DNA of 40,224 nt from Akkermansia muciniphila (GCA_945863205.1 CAMAZK010000014.1:1-40224); one strand, 5' to 3'. Numbered from the stretch's first letter, positions 1-9,066 are shown. The notes: generated by a model not told the origin, from the letters alone. A program made the numbers and translations.

Positions 1-749
1 ATGAAACCTTCGCCCATCTGCTGCGGCACAACGGCAGCCTCACGCGCCTACTCAAGAGCGACGAAATCCACGTCAACGGCCTGCTCGCCACCTACTACGG
101 CATCGAAGGCATCAGCGGCGATGCGTTTCAAAAAGTGAAACTGCCCGCCGGCTCGCCTCGCGGCGGATTGCTCGGCATGGCGGCCATTCTCGCGATGGGC
201 AGCAACGGCGAGCGCACCAGTCCGGTCGAACGCGGCGCCTGGGTGCTGCGCAAGCTCCTCCACAACCCGCCTCCGCCCGCACCGCCCAATGTCCCGCAGA
301 TCACGCGACTCGAAAACAAGCTGCTCAACACCCGCGAGCGCTTATTGGCGCATCAGGAAGAGCCGCAGTGCCTGCAATGCCATCGCAAGATCGACTTCAT
401 CGGCTTTGGCCTCGAAAACTTCAACGCCGCCGGCAAATGGCGCACCGAGGAAACCTACGAGAAGCGCGGCGTCGGCAAGAAAACCTGGCCCATCGACCCC
501 AGCGGCCAGTTCTACAACGGCCCCGCGTTCCAAGACTACTTCCAGCTCCGAGACCTCATCGCCGCCAAGAGTGAAGACTTCGCGCGAGGCTTCACCGAAG
601 CCCTCATCGAGTATGCGCTCGGCAGGCCGTATGGCTTCACCGATGCCGCGCTCGCGGATGATGTCGTGAAGCTCGCGAAGGCGAAAGGCTTTGCGATGAA
701 AGAGTTCTTTGTCGCGCTAGCCGCCAGCAAAGAATTTCGCCGCAAATAG
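1..749 (+). CDS. DUF1592/DUF1588/DUF1585 planctomycete-type cytochrome c protein, C-terminal part (5' truncated)
   Basis: The reading frame is open from base 3, so only the C-terminal ~248 residues of a longer gene are present. The segment RGGLLGMAAILAMGSNGERT followed by a proline-rich stretch (NPPPPAPPNVP) is typical of DUF1588. The motif CLQCH (about base 369) is a c-type heme-binding CxxCH, followed by KIDFIGFGLENF, as in the DUF1585 end of these proteins. Family members are large exported cytochromes found mainly in Planctomycetota and Verrucomicrobiota. They are usually encoded directly upstream of a DUF1552 protein, as here, with a 37-nt gap. A role in extracytoplasmic electron transfer is inferred from the heme motif; the substrate is unknown. 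The ATG at 135 is internal and not a real start. Confidence 0.88.
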   Translation, partial: ETFAHLLRHNGSLTRLLKSDEIHVNGLLATYYGIEGISGDAFQKVKLPAGSPRGGLLGMAAILAMGSNGERTSPVERGAWVLRKLLHNPPPPAPPNVPQITRLENKLLNTRERLLAHQEEPQCLQCHRKIDFIGFGLENFNAAGKWRTEETYEKRGVGKKTWPIDPSGQFYNGPAFQDYFQLRDLIAAKSEDFARGFTEALIEYALGRPYGFTDAALADDVVKLAKAKGFAMKEFFVALAASKEFRRK

Positions 750-786
750 CGCCACGAACAGCGTTTCACTGCCGCCGCACTTCCCC

Positions 787-2073
787 ATGAAAACCCGCCG
801 TCACTTTCTCCAGTCCAGCACCTCGCTCATTGCTCTGCCCGCTTTGGAGTCGCTGGGCTTCCGTCGATTTGCTTCCGCAGCGGCTCCGGCAGTGCCGCCG
901 AAGAGGCTGGTGTTTCTTGGCTTTGGCTGGGGGATCACGACGGAGACTTGGTTTCCGGACATCAAGCAGACGGGGAAGGATTACACGCTGCCGGAGGGCT
1001 TGAGGCCGTTGGCGAGGCACAAGGCGGACTTCACGGTGGTGCAGGGGCTTTGGAACAAATACTCGAACGAAGGGCACTGGGGCAGCACGATGTGGCTCAC
1101 GGGCGCGAACCGATTCGCGGAACCGGGGCAGACGTTTCACAATAGCATCTCGGCGGATCAGGTCGCGGCGGCGAAGCTGGGCATGGACACGCGTTTTGCG
1201 TCGCTACAGCTCAATGGCAGCGAGAACGCGGAGGCTTCGGGGCATGGGCCGGGGCTTTCGATGGCTTGGGATGTGAGCGGCAAGCCCATCGGCGGTCACA
1301 AAGGCCCCGTGGAGGCGTTTCATCGGCTCTTTTCGAAGGACACAACGCCCATCGAGCAGCAGAAGGCGATGCTCGCGCAGAAGCGCAGCGTGCTCGACAC
1401 GGTCATGGAGAACGCGAAGGCCATGCAGCGAGGTCTTGGCAAGAACGACCGGGCGAAGCTCGACGAATACTTCCAAGGCATCCGCGACATCGAGACGCGG
1501 CTCGCGAAGGACGAGCAATGGATCGGTGTGCCGCAGCCGAAGGCACCGATTCCTCAGCCGCAGGAAGGTCTGGCGGGCAAGGAGGAGATCAAGATCATGT
1601 ATGACATCATCCTCGCCGCGATGCAGACCGACAGCACCCGCGTGCTGACGTATCGCCAGCCGGTGAGCACGCTGCTGACGAGCATCGGCATCAAAGTCGC
1701 GCCACATGACATGAGCCACTACCACTCGACGATGGGCGAAAAGCTCGCCGCCTCGCAGCAGCGCGATCTCGTGCAGAGCGAGTTGCTCGCCGGACTCCTC
1801 GACAAGCTCAAAGCCACCAAGGAAGCCGATGGCAGCCGTCTTTTCGATCACGTCGCCCTCGCCTACGGCAGCAACATCCGCACCGAGCACAACCTCGACA
1901 ACTGCCCCACGCTCCTCACCGGCGGCGGCGCGGGCATCAAGCTCGGCCACAACATCGTCGCACCGAAGGACACCCCACTTTGCAACGCGTGGCTGACCTT
2001 GCTCCATGGCATCGGCGTGAATGCCGAGCGCCATGGCGACAGCTCGGGCGTGCTCAAGGAGATTGTGGCCTGA
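787..2073 (+). CDS. DUF1552 family exported protein (Tat signal)
   Basis: The 428-residue protein begins with MKTRRHFLQ, a twin-arginine (RRxFL) signal followed by a hydrophobic stretch and an AAAP region that fits signal peptidase cleavage. Tat export suggests the protein folds, perhaps with a cofactor, before reaching the periplasm. Segments such as LVFLGFGWG near the N-terminus, LTYRQPVSTLLTSIGI in the middle and the HDMSHYHST region match the DUF1552 family, which almost always follows a DUF1592-type cytochrome. The fold is often compared with the sulfatase/alkaline phosphatase superfamily, but no reaction is established and I assign none. It probably shares a transcript with the upstream gene, because the gap is only 37 nt and has no terminator. 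Confidence 0.9.
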   Translation: MKTRRHFLQSSTSLIALPALESLGFRRFASAAAPAVPPKRLVFLGFGWGITTETWFPDIKQTGKDYTLPEGLRPLARHKADFTVVQGLWNKYSNEGHWGSTMWLTGANRFAEPGQTFHNSISADQVAAAKLGMDTRFASLQLNGSENAEASGHGPGLSMAWDVSGKPIGGHKGPVEAFHRLFSKDTTPIEQQKAMLAQKRSVLDTVMENAKAMQRGLGKNDRAKLDEYFQGIRDIETRLAKDEQWIGVPQPKAPIPQPQEGLAGKEEIKIMYDIILAAMQTDSTRVLTYRQPVSTLLTSIGIKVAPHDMSHYHSTMGEKLAASQQRDLVQSELLAGLLDKLKATKEADGSRLFDHVALAYGSNIRTEHNLDNCPTLLTGGGAGIKLGHNIVAPKDTPLCNAWLTLLHGIGVNAERHGDSSGVLKEIVA

Positions 2074-2099
2074 TCATCGGGCATCTGTCGGGATTCGTC

Positions 2100-2125
2100 A
2101 AAAATCCGTCCGGGAGGGGATTTTT
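2100..2125 (+). terminator. Terminator-like hairpin after the DUF1552 gene
   Basis: Arms AAAAATCC (2100-2107) and GGATTTTT (2118-2125) are perfectly complementary around a 10-nt loop and end in five T. It lies 27 nt after the DUF1552 stop and 57 nt before the next gene, so it probably separates the two transcripts. The A/T-flanked symmetry would also let it act on the opposite strand. The stem is AT-rich, so it may be a weak terminator. Confidence 0.5.
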
Positions 2126-2182
2126 CTTGTCCGGTTCCGGCTTCTGGTGCGGTATATCGGTCCCCTCCCGTTTTCTCCAACC

Positions 2183-5100
2183 ATGAAGCACCTCCTATTC
2201 TCACTCGCACTCCTCAGTTCGGTCGCGTCCGCGCAGGAATATCTCGAAATGGCCGCGAATCCCGTGGGCGCTGGCAAAGGCCGGACGATCGTGCTGGTCG
2301 CGGGTGATGAGGAGTACCGCACGGAGGAGTCGATGCCGATGCTGGCGAAGATTTTGGCAAAGACGCATGGCTTCAACTGCATCGTGCTCTTTTCCACGGA
2401 CGAAAAGTCGGGCTACATCGACCCGAACAACCAGAAGCACATCCGGGGCACTGAAAAGCTCAATGACGCCGACCTGCTCATCATCGGTACGCGTTTCCGC
2501 CAACTGCCGGACGCGGACCTGGCTCATTTCGCGAAGTTTCTGAACGCCGGGAAGCCGGTGATCGGCTTCCGCACGGCGACGCATGCGTTCACGGGCGGCG
2601 CGAAGACGGGCGATTTCAAATGGAGCGAGTTCGGGCTGAAAATCCTCGGTGAGAAGTGGGTCAGCCATCACGGCCAGCACAAGAAGGAAGGCACGCGCTC
2701 GGTGGTCGAAGCCGCGAACGGCTCGAACGAAGTGCTGCGCGGCGTGGGTGAGATCTTCGCGCTGAGTGATGTGTATGGAGCCCCGGATGTGAAGCCTGAA
2801 AATTCCACGATCCTCCTGCGCGGTGCGGTGACGGAGTCGCTGGATCCGAAGTCGAAGAACCTGACGGGCGCAAAGAACGAGCCCATGCAACCGATCGCCT
2901 GGCTGCACAACTACACAGCACCGAACGGCACCACGAAGGGCCGGTCCTTTTGCACGACGATGGGTGCATCGGTGGACTATCAGGATGAAAACCTGCGTCG
3001 GCTCATCGTCAATGCAGCGCATCACCTGCTCGGCCTGCCAGTGCCGGAAAAGGCGGATGTGGCCTTCATCGATCCCTTCAACCCGACGTTCTACGGCTTC
3101 ATCAAGAACGCAGACTACTTCAAGCAGCGCAATCTGAAGCCCGGTGATTTCGCGACGGGTAGCAGTCCTTCGATGGGGCTTCCCGAAGACAAGCCGAAGC
3201 AGGTGGTCGCCAAAAAGAGCGCCGAGAAGAAAAAGAAAGATGAACAACCTGCGGGTGCGCCGCATCAGCCCGCCGTCGAGGCTCCCGCAGCCACCTCGGC
3301 ACGCAGTCAAAGCGTCGCGCCGCCGGAGAAGGGCGAACGCATCGTGCTCGTCGGCAACGGTCTCGCCGAGCGCGACACGTGGTACAGCCGCATCGAGACG
3401 GAGCTGCAGCTTCGTTATCCCGACCGCGATCTCTATTTCCGCAACATGGGCCATGTCGGCGACACGCCGGGCTTCCGTCCGCATCCATCACGCACGTCTC
3501 AGTGGGCCTTCCCCGGCGCGGAAAAGTTTCATCCGGACAAGACGATCCACAACGGCCAGGGCTTCTACGCCACGCCGGATCAGTGGCTCACGCATCTGAA
3601 GGCGGACACCGTGGTCGGCTTCTTCGGCTACAACGAATCCTTCGACGGCCCGAGCAAAGTCGGCAATTTCGAAGCGGAACTCGACGCCTGGGTCGTTCAC
3701 ACGCTGAGCAAGGCCTACAACGGCAAGACCGCGCCGCGCGTCGTGCTCGTCTCGCCTGTCGCTTATGAAAATCAGAGCGCGAAACGCGATCTGCCGAAGG
3801 GCGACGTGGAAAACTCGAACCTGCTGCTTTATGCCGCCGCCATCGAGAAAGTCGCGAAGAAGCACAAGCTGACCTACATCGACCTCTTCTCGCCAACGCA
3901 GGCGATTTACTCGAAGGGCGGCGAGTTCTTCACCACGGGCGGTTTCGTGCCGACGGACAAGGGCTACGAGACCATCGCCGAACTGCTCGCGACCGGCATG
4001 TATGGCCACCAGAGCCGCGAATCGAGGGCGGATCCAGCCCTGGTCCACGCGGCGGTGAAGGAGAAGGACTGGATGTGGAACAACGACTACAACATCCTCA
4101 ACGGCGTCCACGCGCACGGCCGCCGCTACAATCCGTATGGCCCGCAGAACTATCCTGACGAAGTCAAAAAGACCCGCGAGATGACCGCGCTGCGCGATGA
4201 TTTGATCCACCAGGTCACGGCTGGCAAGACGACCGAACTGAAGGTCGATGACAGCAAGACGCACGCTCTGCCCGCCGTGCCGACGAACTACGTGCCCAGC
4301 GTGAAGAACGGCAGCGAGAAGTATCTCTACGGCGAAGAAGCTGAGAAGTCCCTGACCGTGCCGGAAGGCTACAAGGTGCAGCTTTTCGCCAGCGAGAAGG
4401 AGTTCCCGAACCTCGCGAACCCGATGCAGATGAGCTTTGACAACAAAGGCCGCCTGTGGGTCGCCACGATGCCCGCGTATCCGCATTACAAGCCCGGTGA
4501 CCCGATGCCGGACGACAAGCTGCTCATTTACGAAGACACCAATGGCGACGGCAAAGCCGACAAGGAAACCGTCTTCGCCGACAAGCTGCACCTGCCGATC
4601 GGCTTCGAATTTGCCCCTGAAGGCGTCTATGTCTCGCAGGAGCCTAACCTCGTGCTGCTTCGCGACACGAACGGCGACGACAAGGCCGACAGCATGGAGA
4701 TCATCCTCGGCGGCTTCGACACGCACGACACGCATCATGCCGTCAGCGCCTACACCGCCGATCCGAGCGGCGCGTTCATGATGTGCGAGGGCGTCTTCCT
4801 CCACTCAAACATCGAAACGCCCTACGGCCCCGTGCGCTGCGTCGATGGCGGCTTCTTCCGCTACAGCCCGCAGCGCGGCCAGCTCGAGCGCACCATCCAG
4901 ATGAGCATCCCGAACCCCTGGGGCTTCGTGTTTGACCAGTGGGGCCAGGATTTCCTCCTCCACACCTCCGGCACCACGATGAACTGGGCGCTGCCTGTCG
5001 AAGTGAAGCCCGCCTTCGGCAGCAAGACGCCTTCCGCCGCCGATCTCGTGCCGAAAGACCACAAAGTACGTCCGACGAGCGGCCTGGAGATCGTTTCCTC

Positions 5101-6376
5101 ACGCCACTTCCCCGACGAAGTGCAGGGCGACCTCATTTACTGCAACGCCATCGGCTTCCTCGGCATCAAGCAGGTGAAAATCGAAGACGAAGGCACCGGC
5201 TGGAAGACGGATCACCGCCACGACCTGCTCGTCAGCAAGGACGGCAACTTCCGCCCCGTCGATCTCGAATTCGCACCCGATGGCAGCCTCTACGTCATCG
5301 ACTGGCACAACGTCCTGATCGGCCACATGCAGCACAACGCGCGCGATCCGCTGCGCGACCACGTGCATGGCCGCATCTACCGCATCACGTATCCGTCGCG
5401 TCCGCTCGTGAAGCCAGCGCCTGTCGCCGGTGCGCCGGTGGAGGCGCTTTTGGAAAACCTGAAGGCTCCTGAGCTTCGTCAGCGCTACCGCACGCGTCGT
5501 GAGCTGCGTGGTCATTCCGCAGAAGAAGTTGTTCCGGCCGTCAAAGCCTGGGCCGCGAAGCAGAACGACACGCACGCGAAACTCGAAGCCCTCTGGGTCA
5601 CCTGGGGCGCGAATCAGGTCGATGAAGGCCTCCTGCGCGAAATGCTCGCCTCCAGCGACTTCCACGCCCGCTCTGCTGCCGTTCGCGTGCTGCGCTACAA
5701 CACCCACGTCATCGCCGATCACGTGGCGCTGCTGGAAAAAGCCGCTGCCGATGAACACGGTCGCGTGCGCCTTGAGGCCATCGTCGCCGCGAGCTGGCTG
5801 CCAAACATTCCTGCCGCGAAAAACATCGTCGCCATCGCCTCGAAGCTCCCGCTCGACGACTGGAACAAGGCCGCCGCGCAAACCGCCGCCGATCGCCTCG
5901 CCGGCATCGTCGAAGTGGTGAAACCTGAATACACCGCCGTGCCACCGCCCGCGCATCTCAGCGCTGTGGCGAAAGCGCAGTTCACCGCCGGGCAGGAAGT
6001 CTATTTCCGTGAAGGCCACTGCGTCACCTGCCATCAGCCGAACGGCGCCGGCCTTGATCCCGCCTTCCCGAGCATCGTGAACAGTCCATGGGTCACCAGC
6101 GACCGTGACCGGCTCATCAAGATCGCGATGTATGGCCTCATGGGCCCCATCAAAGTCGGCGACAAGGAATACAACGGCCAGGTGCCCATGACGCCCTTCG
6201 GCGGCATGCTCAAGGACGAGGAAATCGCCAACGTCCTCACCTTCGTTCGCAATCACTTCGGCAACAAAGCCGACCCGATCACGCCAGCCGAAGTCAAAGC
6301 CATCCGCGACGCCAGCAAAGGCCGCATGATGCTCTACACGACCGACGAGCTGCTCAAGGAGCATCCGATGAAGTGA
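2183..6376 (+). CDS. Exported multidomain protein: ThuA-like, SGNH hydrolase-like, PVC-type dehydrogenase, HEAT-like and cytochrome c domains
   Basis: The start chosen is ATG 2183, because MKHLLFSLALLSSVASAQE is a good signal peptide; the frame runs back to 2021 but that extension overlaps the previous gene and is not signal-like. The protein has 1397 residues. Residues ~30-290 look ThuA-like (IVLVAGDEEYRTEESMPML). A Lys-rich, Ala/Pro-rich linker follows at ~350-380. Residues ~385-620 look like an SGNH hydrolase (IVLVGNGLAERDTW, later FFGYNESFDG). Residues ~720-1085 match the PVC 'membrane-bound dehydrogenase' beta-propeller (LTVPEGYKVQLFASE), with two Ca-loop-like DTNGDGKAD/DTNGDDKAD segments at ~786 and ~829 and IDWHN near 1039. 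A helical HEAT-like region follows. Residues ~1265-1375 are cytochrome c with CVTCH at 1280-1284. The likely role is extracytoplasmic oxidation of a sugar or related substrate with electron transfer to heme; the substrate is unknown. Confidence 0.9.
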   Translation: MKHLLFSLALLSSVASAQEYLEMAANPVGAGKGRTIVLVAGDEEYRTEESMPMLAKILAKTHGFNCIVLFSTDEKSGYIDPNNQKHIRGTEKLNDADLLIIGTRFRQLPDADLAHFAKFLNAGKPVIGFRTATHAFTGGAKTGDFKWSEFGLKILGEKWVSHHGQHKKEGTRSVVEAANGSNEVLRGVGEIFALSDVYGAPDVKPENSTILLRGAVTESLDPKSKNLTGAKNEPMQPIAWLHNYTAPNGTTKGRSFCTTMGASVDYQDENLRRLIVNAAHHLLGLPVPEKADVAFIDPFNPTFYGFIKNADYFKQRNLKPGDFATGSSPSMGLPEDKPKQVVAKKSAEKKKKDEQPAGAPHQPAVEAPAATSARSQSVAPPEKGERIVLVGNGLAERDTWYSRIETELQLRYPDRDLYFRNMGHVGDTPGFRPHPSRTSQWAFPGAEKFHPDKTIHNGQGFYATPDQWLTHLKADTVVGFFGYNESFDGPSKVGNFEAELDAWVVHTLSKAYNGKTAPRVVLVSPVAYENQSAKRDLPKGDVENSNLLLYAAAIEKVAKKHKLTYIDLFSPTQAIYSKGGEFFTTGGFVPTDKGYETIAELLATGMYGHQSRESRADPALVHAAVKEKDWMWNNDYNILNGVHAHGRRYNPYGPQNYPDEVKKTREMTALRDDLIHQVTAGKTTELKVDDSKTHALPAVPTNYVPSVKNGSEKYLYGEEAEKSLTVPEGYKVQLFASEKEFPNLANPMQMSFDNKGRLWVATMPAYPHYKPGDPMPDDKLLIYEDTNGDGKADKETVFADKLHLPIGFEFAPEGVYVSQEPNLVLLRDTNGDDKADSMEIILGGFDTHDTHHAVSAYTADPSGAFMMCEGVFLHSNIETPYGPVRCVDGGFFRYSPQRGQLERTIQMSIPNPWGFVFDQWGQDFLLHTSGTTMNWALPVEVKPAFGSKTPSAADLVPKDHKVRPTSGLEIVSSRHFPDEVQGDLIYCNAIGFLGIKQVKIEDEGTGWKTDHRHDLLVSKDGNFRPVDLEFAPDGSLYVIDWHNVLIGHMQHNARDPLRDHVHGRIYRITYPSRPLVKPAPVAGAPVEALLENLKAPELRQRYRTRRELRGHSAEEVVPAVKAWAAKQNDTHAKLEALWVTWGANQVDEGLLREMLASSDFHARSAAVRVLRYNTHVIADHVALLEKAAADEHGRVRLEAIVAASWLPNIPAAKNIVAIASKLPLDDWNKAAAQTAADRLAGIVEVVKPEYTAVPPPAHLSAVAKAQFTAGQEVYFREGHCVTCHQPNGAGLDPAFPSIVNSPWVTSDRDRLIKIAMYGLMGPIKVGDKEYNGQVPMTPFGGMLKDEEIANVLTFVRNHFGNKADPITPAEVKAIRDASKGRMMLYTTDELLKEHPMK

Positions 6377-6903
6377 TCCTGCCCCTTCGCAGCCTTGCCA
6401 CGATTGTCGGATGACGTGGGCCTTCTTCATGAAGCTGTGGAGCGACAGGGACGTGCGGGAGAGCGTGACGCCGAGGCATTTAGAGCGGCGGATTTCACTG
6501 TCGAGTTCGCCCAGCGGCATGCGCTGGGCGGGCCCTTGCTCGTGCGCCACTCACTAGCTTATAAATTCGGACCGCCCATTTTGTCAGCCAGTTGCACCCT
6601 TTCCCCGTTTCCCTGCCCCAGCTTGCGCATCGCCTCAGGTGGCTCGCCCGATGATCGACCTCCTCCGTCTGCGGCGGCAACCTGCGGCTCTTGAGCTCCT
6701 CGCTCACCGCCCGCTTGTCCAGTCGCTCCGCCATCTCTCGCCGACCCGCCGCCGTGTCTGCCAAGTTGAAGGCCTTGAGGCCGGCTGCAGCATCCAGCAC
6801 CTTGCGGCCGCGGTGGGAGTTTGGGTGCGCAACCCCTGCTTTTTCCTGCGTTCGGGGGAAATCGGCGTGGAATTGTTGCGGGACCGTGCTCGCTTCAGCC
6901 TGC
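6377..6903. other. 527-nt intergenic region, no convincing gene
   Basis: Open frames exist on both strands, but none has recognisable protein motifs or a convincing start. A 48-codon frame begins at ATG 6411 (MTWAFFMKLWSDRDVRE) and ends at the TAG near 6555; it could be a small gene or a gene remnant. A strong hairpin lies at 6508-6530. An AT-rich patch near 6560 (TTGCTC, 18 nt, TATAAA on the plus strand) could be a promoter but lies ~340 nt before the next gene. Much of 6640-6900 reads like decayed coding sequence; I cannot name its origin. Confidence 0.45.
6508..6530. repeat. Perfect 9-bp inverted repeat
   Basis: Arms CGCCCAGCG and CGCTGGGCG flank a 5-nt loop. The stem is very GC-rich. It has no T tract on either side, so it is not a classical intrinsic terminator, though it could stabilise a 3' end. 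It sits 131 nt after the large dehydrogenase gene. Confidence 0.45.
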
Positions 6904-7368
6904 ATGAATCACTGGCTGCTCAAATCCGAACCCGATGTGTTTTCCTTCGACGATCTGAAGTCGCGGGCGAAGAAGACGGAACCCTGGAACGGTGTGCGGA
7001 ACTACCAGGTGCGCAACATGATGCGGGATGAGATGGCGCAGGGAGATCTCGGCTTCTTCTACCATTCGAGCTGCGCGGTGCCAGGCATCGCGGGCGTGGT
7101 GAAGATCGTGAAGGAAGCTTACCCGGACTCGACCCAGTTCGATCCCTCGTCCGAATACTTCGACGCCGGCAGCAAGCGTGAAGAACCGCGCTGGCTGATG
7201 GTGGACGTGAGGTGGGAGGCCGACTTCGAGACCTTCGTCACGCTGGAGATGCTGCGCACCGATCCGAAGCTGGCGGACATGCTGATCCTGCGGCGCGGGA
7301 ACCGGCTGTCCATCACCCCGGTGGAAAAGAAGCACTGGGACCGGATCTGCAAGCTGGGCGGCCTGTAG
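6904..7368 (+). CDS. EVE domain-containing protein (DUF55/thymocyte nuclear protein 1 family)
   Basis: The 154-residue protein is a single EVE domain. It has the hallmark N-terminus NHWLLKSEPDVFSFDDL, then WNGVRNYQVRNMM, GFFYHSS, the GIAGVVKIVKEAYPD strand and a C-terminal LSITPVEKKHWDRI. The family adopts a PUA-like fold and is thought to read modified bases in nucleic acids; the target here is not known. ATG 6904 was chosen because the conserved domain starts immediately there; the frame is open to 6691 but the extra residues are low-complexity and unlike the family. The gene stands alone and converges on the next gene with an 8-nt gap and no visible terminator. Confidence 0.93.
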   Translation: MNHWLLKSEPDVFSFDDLKSRAKKTEPWNGVRNYQVRNMMRDEMAQGDLGFFYHSSCAVPGIAGVVKIVKEAYPDSTQFDPSSEYFDAGSKREEPRWLMVDVRWEADFETFVTLEMLRTDPKLADMLILRRGNRLSITPVEKKHWDRICKLGGL

Positions 7369-7376
7369 GACCGCGG

Positions 7377-7967
7377 TTACTTCTCCACGGTCACGCCCTT
7401 CACACTCACGGTGCCGAAGGCGAAGCCGATGCTGAGGTTCGTCTTGGCGCGGGAGAAGGAGGCGTGCTCGTAGATCCTGGCGAAGTCGCCCACCTTGAGG
7501 CTGGCTTTGGTGCCGTGGAGTTCGAGGCTGACCTGCGTCCACTCGCCGGGCTTGAGTTTGAGATCGGGCTCGGTGCCGACGGCGATGGAGGCGTGGTCCG
7601 CTTTTCCTTTTGGCGGAAAGGCACGGATAGAGGCGCCGGCCTTGCTGAAGACGATGCGGAAGATGTGCCCGTCTTCGCCATTGCTGGTATAAACGACACT
7701 CTTCGTGTCCGCGTCCGGCTTGAAGGCGAAATGGACAGCCGCGTCCGTGTAGGCGAGGTCGTAAAAGATGATCGGGCCGTGGTCTTTGAACTTTTTGTAC
7801 AGCTCGTCGTCCTGCGTGCAGGTGGCGATGTTGTCGGCGAACTTCCACTCGCCCCGCAAGGCGCGGCGGGAGGCGAGTTTGGCATCGGAGAAATCGTCCT
7901 TCAGCAGCGGAGCATCGACGGCGAGGGAGGTCAGGGCGAGGAGCAGAAAAAGGGCGGCGGTTTTCAT
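7377..7967 (-). CDS. Exported DUF1080-like (concanavalin/jelly-roll type) protein
   Basis: The 196-residue protein starts with a signal peptide (MKTAALFLLLALTSLAVDAP). The mature part resembles DUF1080/3-keto-disaccharide hydrolase-type or LamG-like beta-sandwich proteins: LRGEWKFADNIATCTQDDE, then alternating strands, KPGEWTQVSLELHG and a C-terminal strand ending VKGVTVEK. Such domains bind or process carbohydrates outside the cytoplasm; no catalytic residue can be assigned here. It lies 43 nt downstream of the esterase gene on the same strand and is probably co-transcribed with it. The protein at 9137-9862 on the other side of the esterase has the same build, so the two may be distant paralogues. 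Confidence 0.75.
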   Translation of the reverse strand: MKTAALFLLLALTSLAVDAPLLKDDFSDAKLASRRALRGEWKFADNIATCTQDDELYKKFKDHGPIIFYDLAYTDAAVHFAFKPDADTKSVVYTSNGEDGHIFRIVFSKAGASIRAFPPKGKADHASIAVGTEPDLKLKPGEWTQVSLELHGTKASLKVGDFARIYEHASFSRAKTNLSIGFAFGTVSVKGVTVEK

Positions 7968-8010
7968 GATGCGGAGCGCCTGAAACGCGAGGAGCAGCGA
8001 AAGCTAGCAG

Positions 8011-9066
8011 CTACTTTGCGCCCTTCACCCGGCGATCCATCCACTGCAGGGTCTTCTCCCACATCTCCGGCAGATAGACGTGCCCGACTCCGGGATGGAT
8101 CGAGTTTTCAAAGCTGGCGTCCGCATCTTCGCCGTGCAGCGCATAGACCTGGCGGACGATCCCGCCGAGGCGCTTCACGCCTTCGAGAGGCGAGCCTTCG
8201 TCCTGATCGCCGGTCATGAAGAGCATGGGGCGCGGAGCAGCGAGGGCGATGACGGCTTCCGTGTCAAAGTGCCTGAGCATGCCAGGCACGAAGTAGTAAA
8301 TGCCGTGCGCCTTGAGCATGCCGGCGCGGATGAGTTCCTCGTAGCGCGTCATGCAGGCCACGCACACGGCGGCACGCGGGCGGTCGTCCAGCGCCATGAT
8401 CCACCAGCTCCGCGTCGAACCCATGCTGATGCCGGTCACGCCGATGCGCTGCGCATCCACCTCCGGTCGCGAGCAGAGGTAATCGAGCGCAGAGAGATCA
8501 TCCCGGATGATCATGCCCCAGAGCGTGCGCCCGGCCCAGAGGTGAAACTTCGCGGCCGTCATCTCACCGGCGCTGCCGTTCTGCTGCGGGCCGTCGGGGC
8601 CGCGGCCATCGCGCTCGCCGAAGCAGGGCGCGTCGATGCCCAACACGACATAACCGGCCTCCGCCAGCGCAGGACCGGGCGCGACCGGAGTGGCGTTCGT
8701 TTGCAGCAGCTCGTCTTTGCCGATGTCATACTGCCCGCCATGCCAGTGACAGTAGAGGATGGCGGGGGCTTTGCTGCGCGCGGTAGCGGACTTCGGCACA
8801 AAGAGGAGCCCTTTCACCATCTCGCCCGCGTCGTTGTCGAACTGGATCGTCTCCTGCGTGTAGCCGCCCCTGTCCTCCTTCGCGATGACTTGAAACGCGG
8901 ACAGCGGCGGTCGCGGCGGCAGATCGCCGAGCAGTTCATGGAGCTTCGCACGAATCTCCACGCGCTGCTTTTGCCAGGCTTCGAGTGCTGAAGGCACCTG
9001 CCACGGAGGGGCGATCCGGGCACGGTGCAGCCAGGCGTCGGCGGGGGTGGGTTCGGCGGATTGCAT
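8011..9066 (-). CDS. Alpha/beta hydrolase, acetylxylan esterase/dienelactone hydrolase-like
   Basis: The 351-residue protein has an alpha/beta-hydrolase layout. An oxyanion-type segment HWHGGQYD lies at ~107-114, the nucleophile elbow GISMG has Ser214, an acid candidate lies in TGDQDEGSP (Asp287 or Asp289), and the C-terminal His329 is in HPGVGHVYLPEMW. This triad order and the N-terminal cap resemble family 7 and AXE1-type esterases common in PVC bacteria, which remove acyl groups from polysaccharides. No clear signal peptide is seen at the chosen ATG 9066, so location is uncertain: it may be cytoplasmic or exported without a classical signal. It is followed by an exported jelly-roll protein on the same strand and is divergent from a similar one, which suggests a carbohydrate-related role. 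Confidence 0.82.
   Translation of the reverse strand: MQSAEPTPADAWLHRARIAPPWQVPSALEAWQKQRVEIRAKLHELLGDLPPRPPLSAFQVIAKEDRGGYTQETIQFDNDAGEMVKGLLFVPKSATARSKAPAILYCHWHGGQYDIGKDELLQTNATPVAPGPALAEAGYVVLGIDAPCFGERDGRGPDGPQQNGSAGEMTAAKFHLWAGRTLWGMIIRDDLSALDYLCSRPEVDAQRIGVTGISMGSTRSWWIMALDDRPRAAVCVACMTRYEELIRAGMLKAHGIYYFVPGMLRHFDTEAVIALAAPRPMLFMTGDQDEGSPLEGVKRLGGIVRQVYALHGEDADASFENSIHPGVGHVYLPEMWEKTLQWMDRRVKGAK

Noticed and set aside
2201-6550. Three long minus-strand open frames (2201-3484, 3488-4804, 5099-6550) opposite the large fusion gene
   Set aside because: They carry no domain signatures, while the plus strand encodes continuous recognisable domains and a heme motif.
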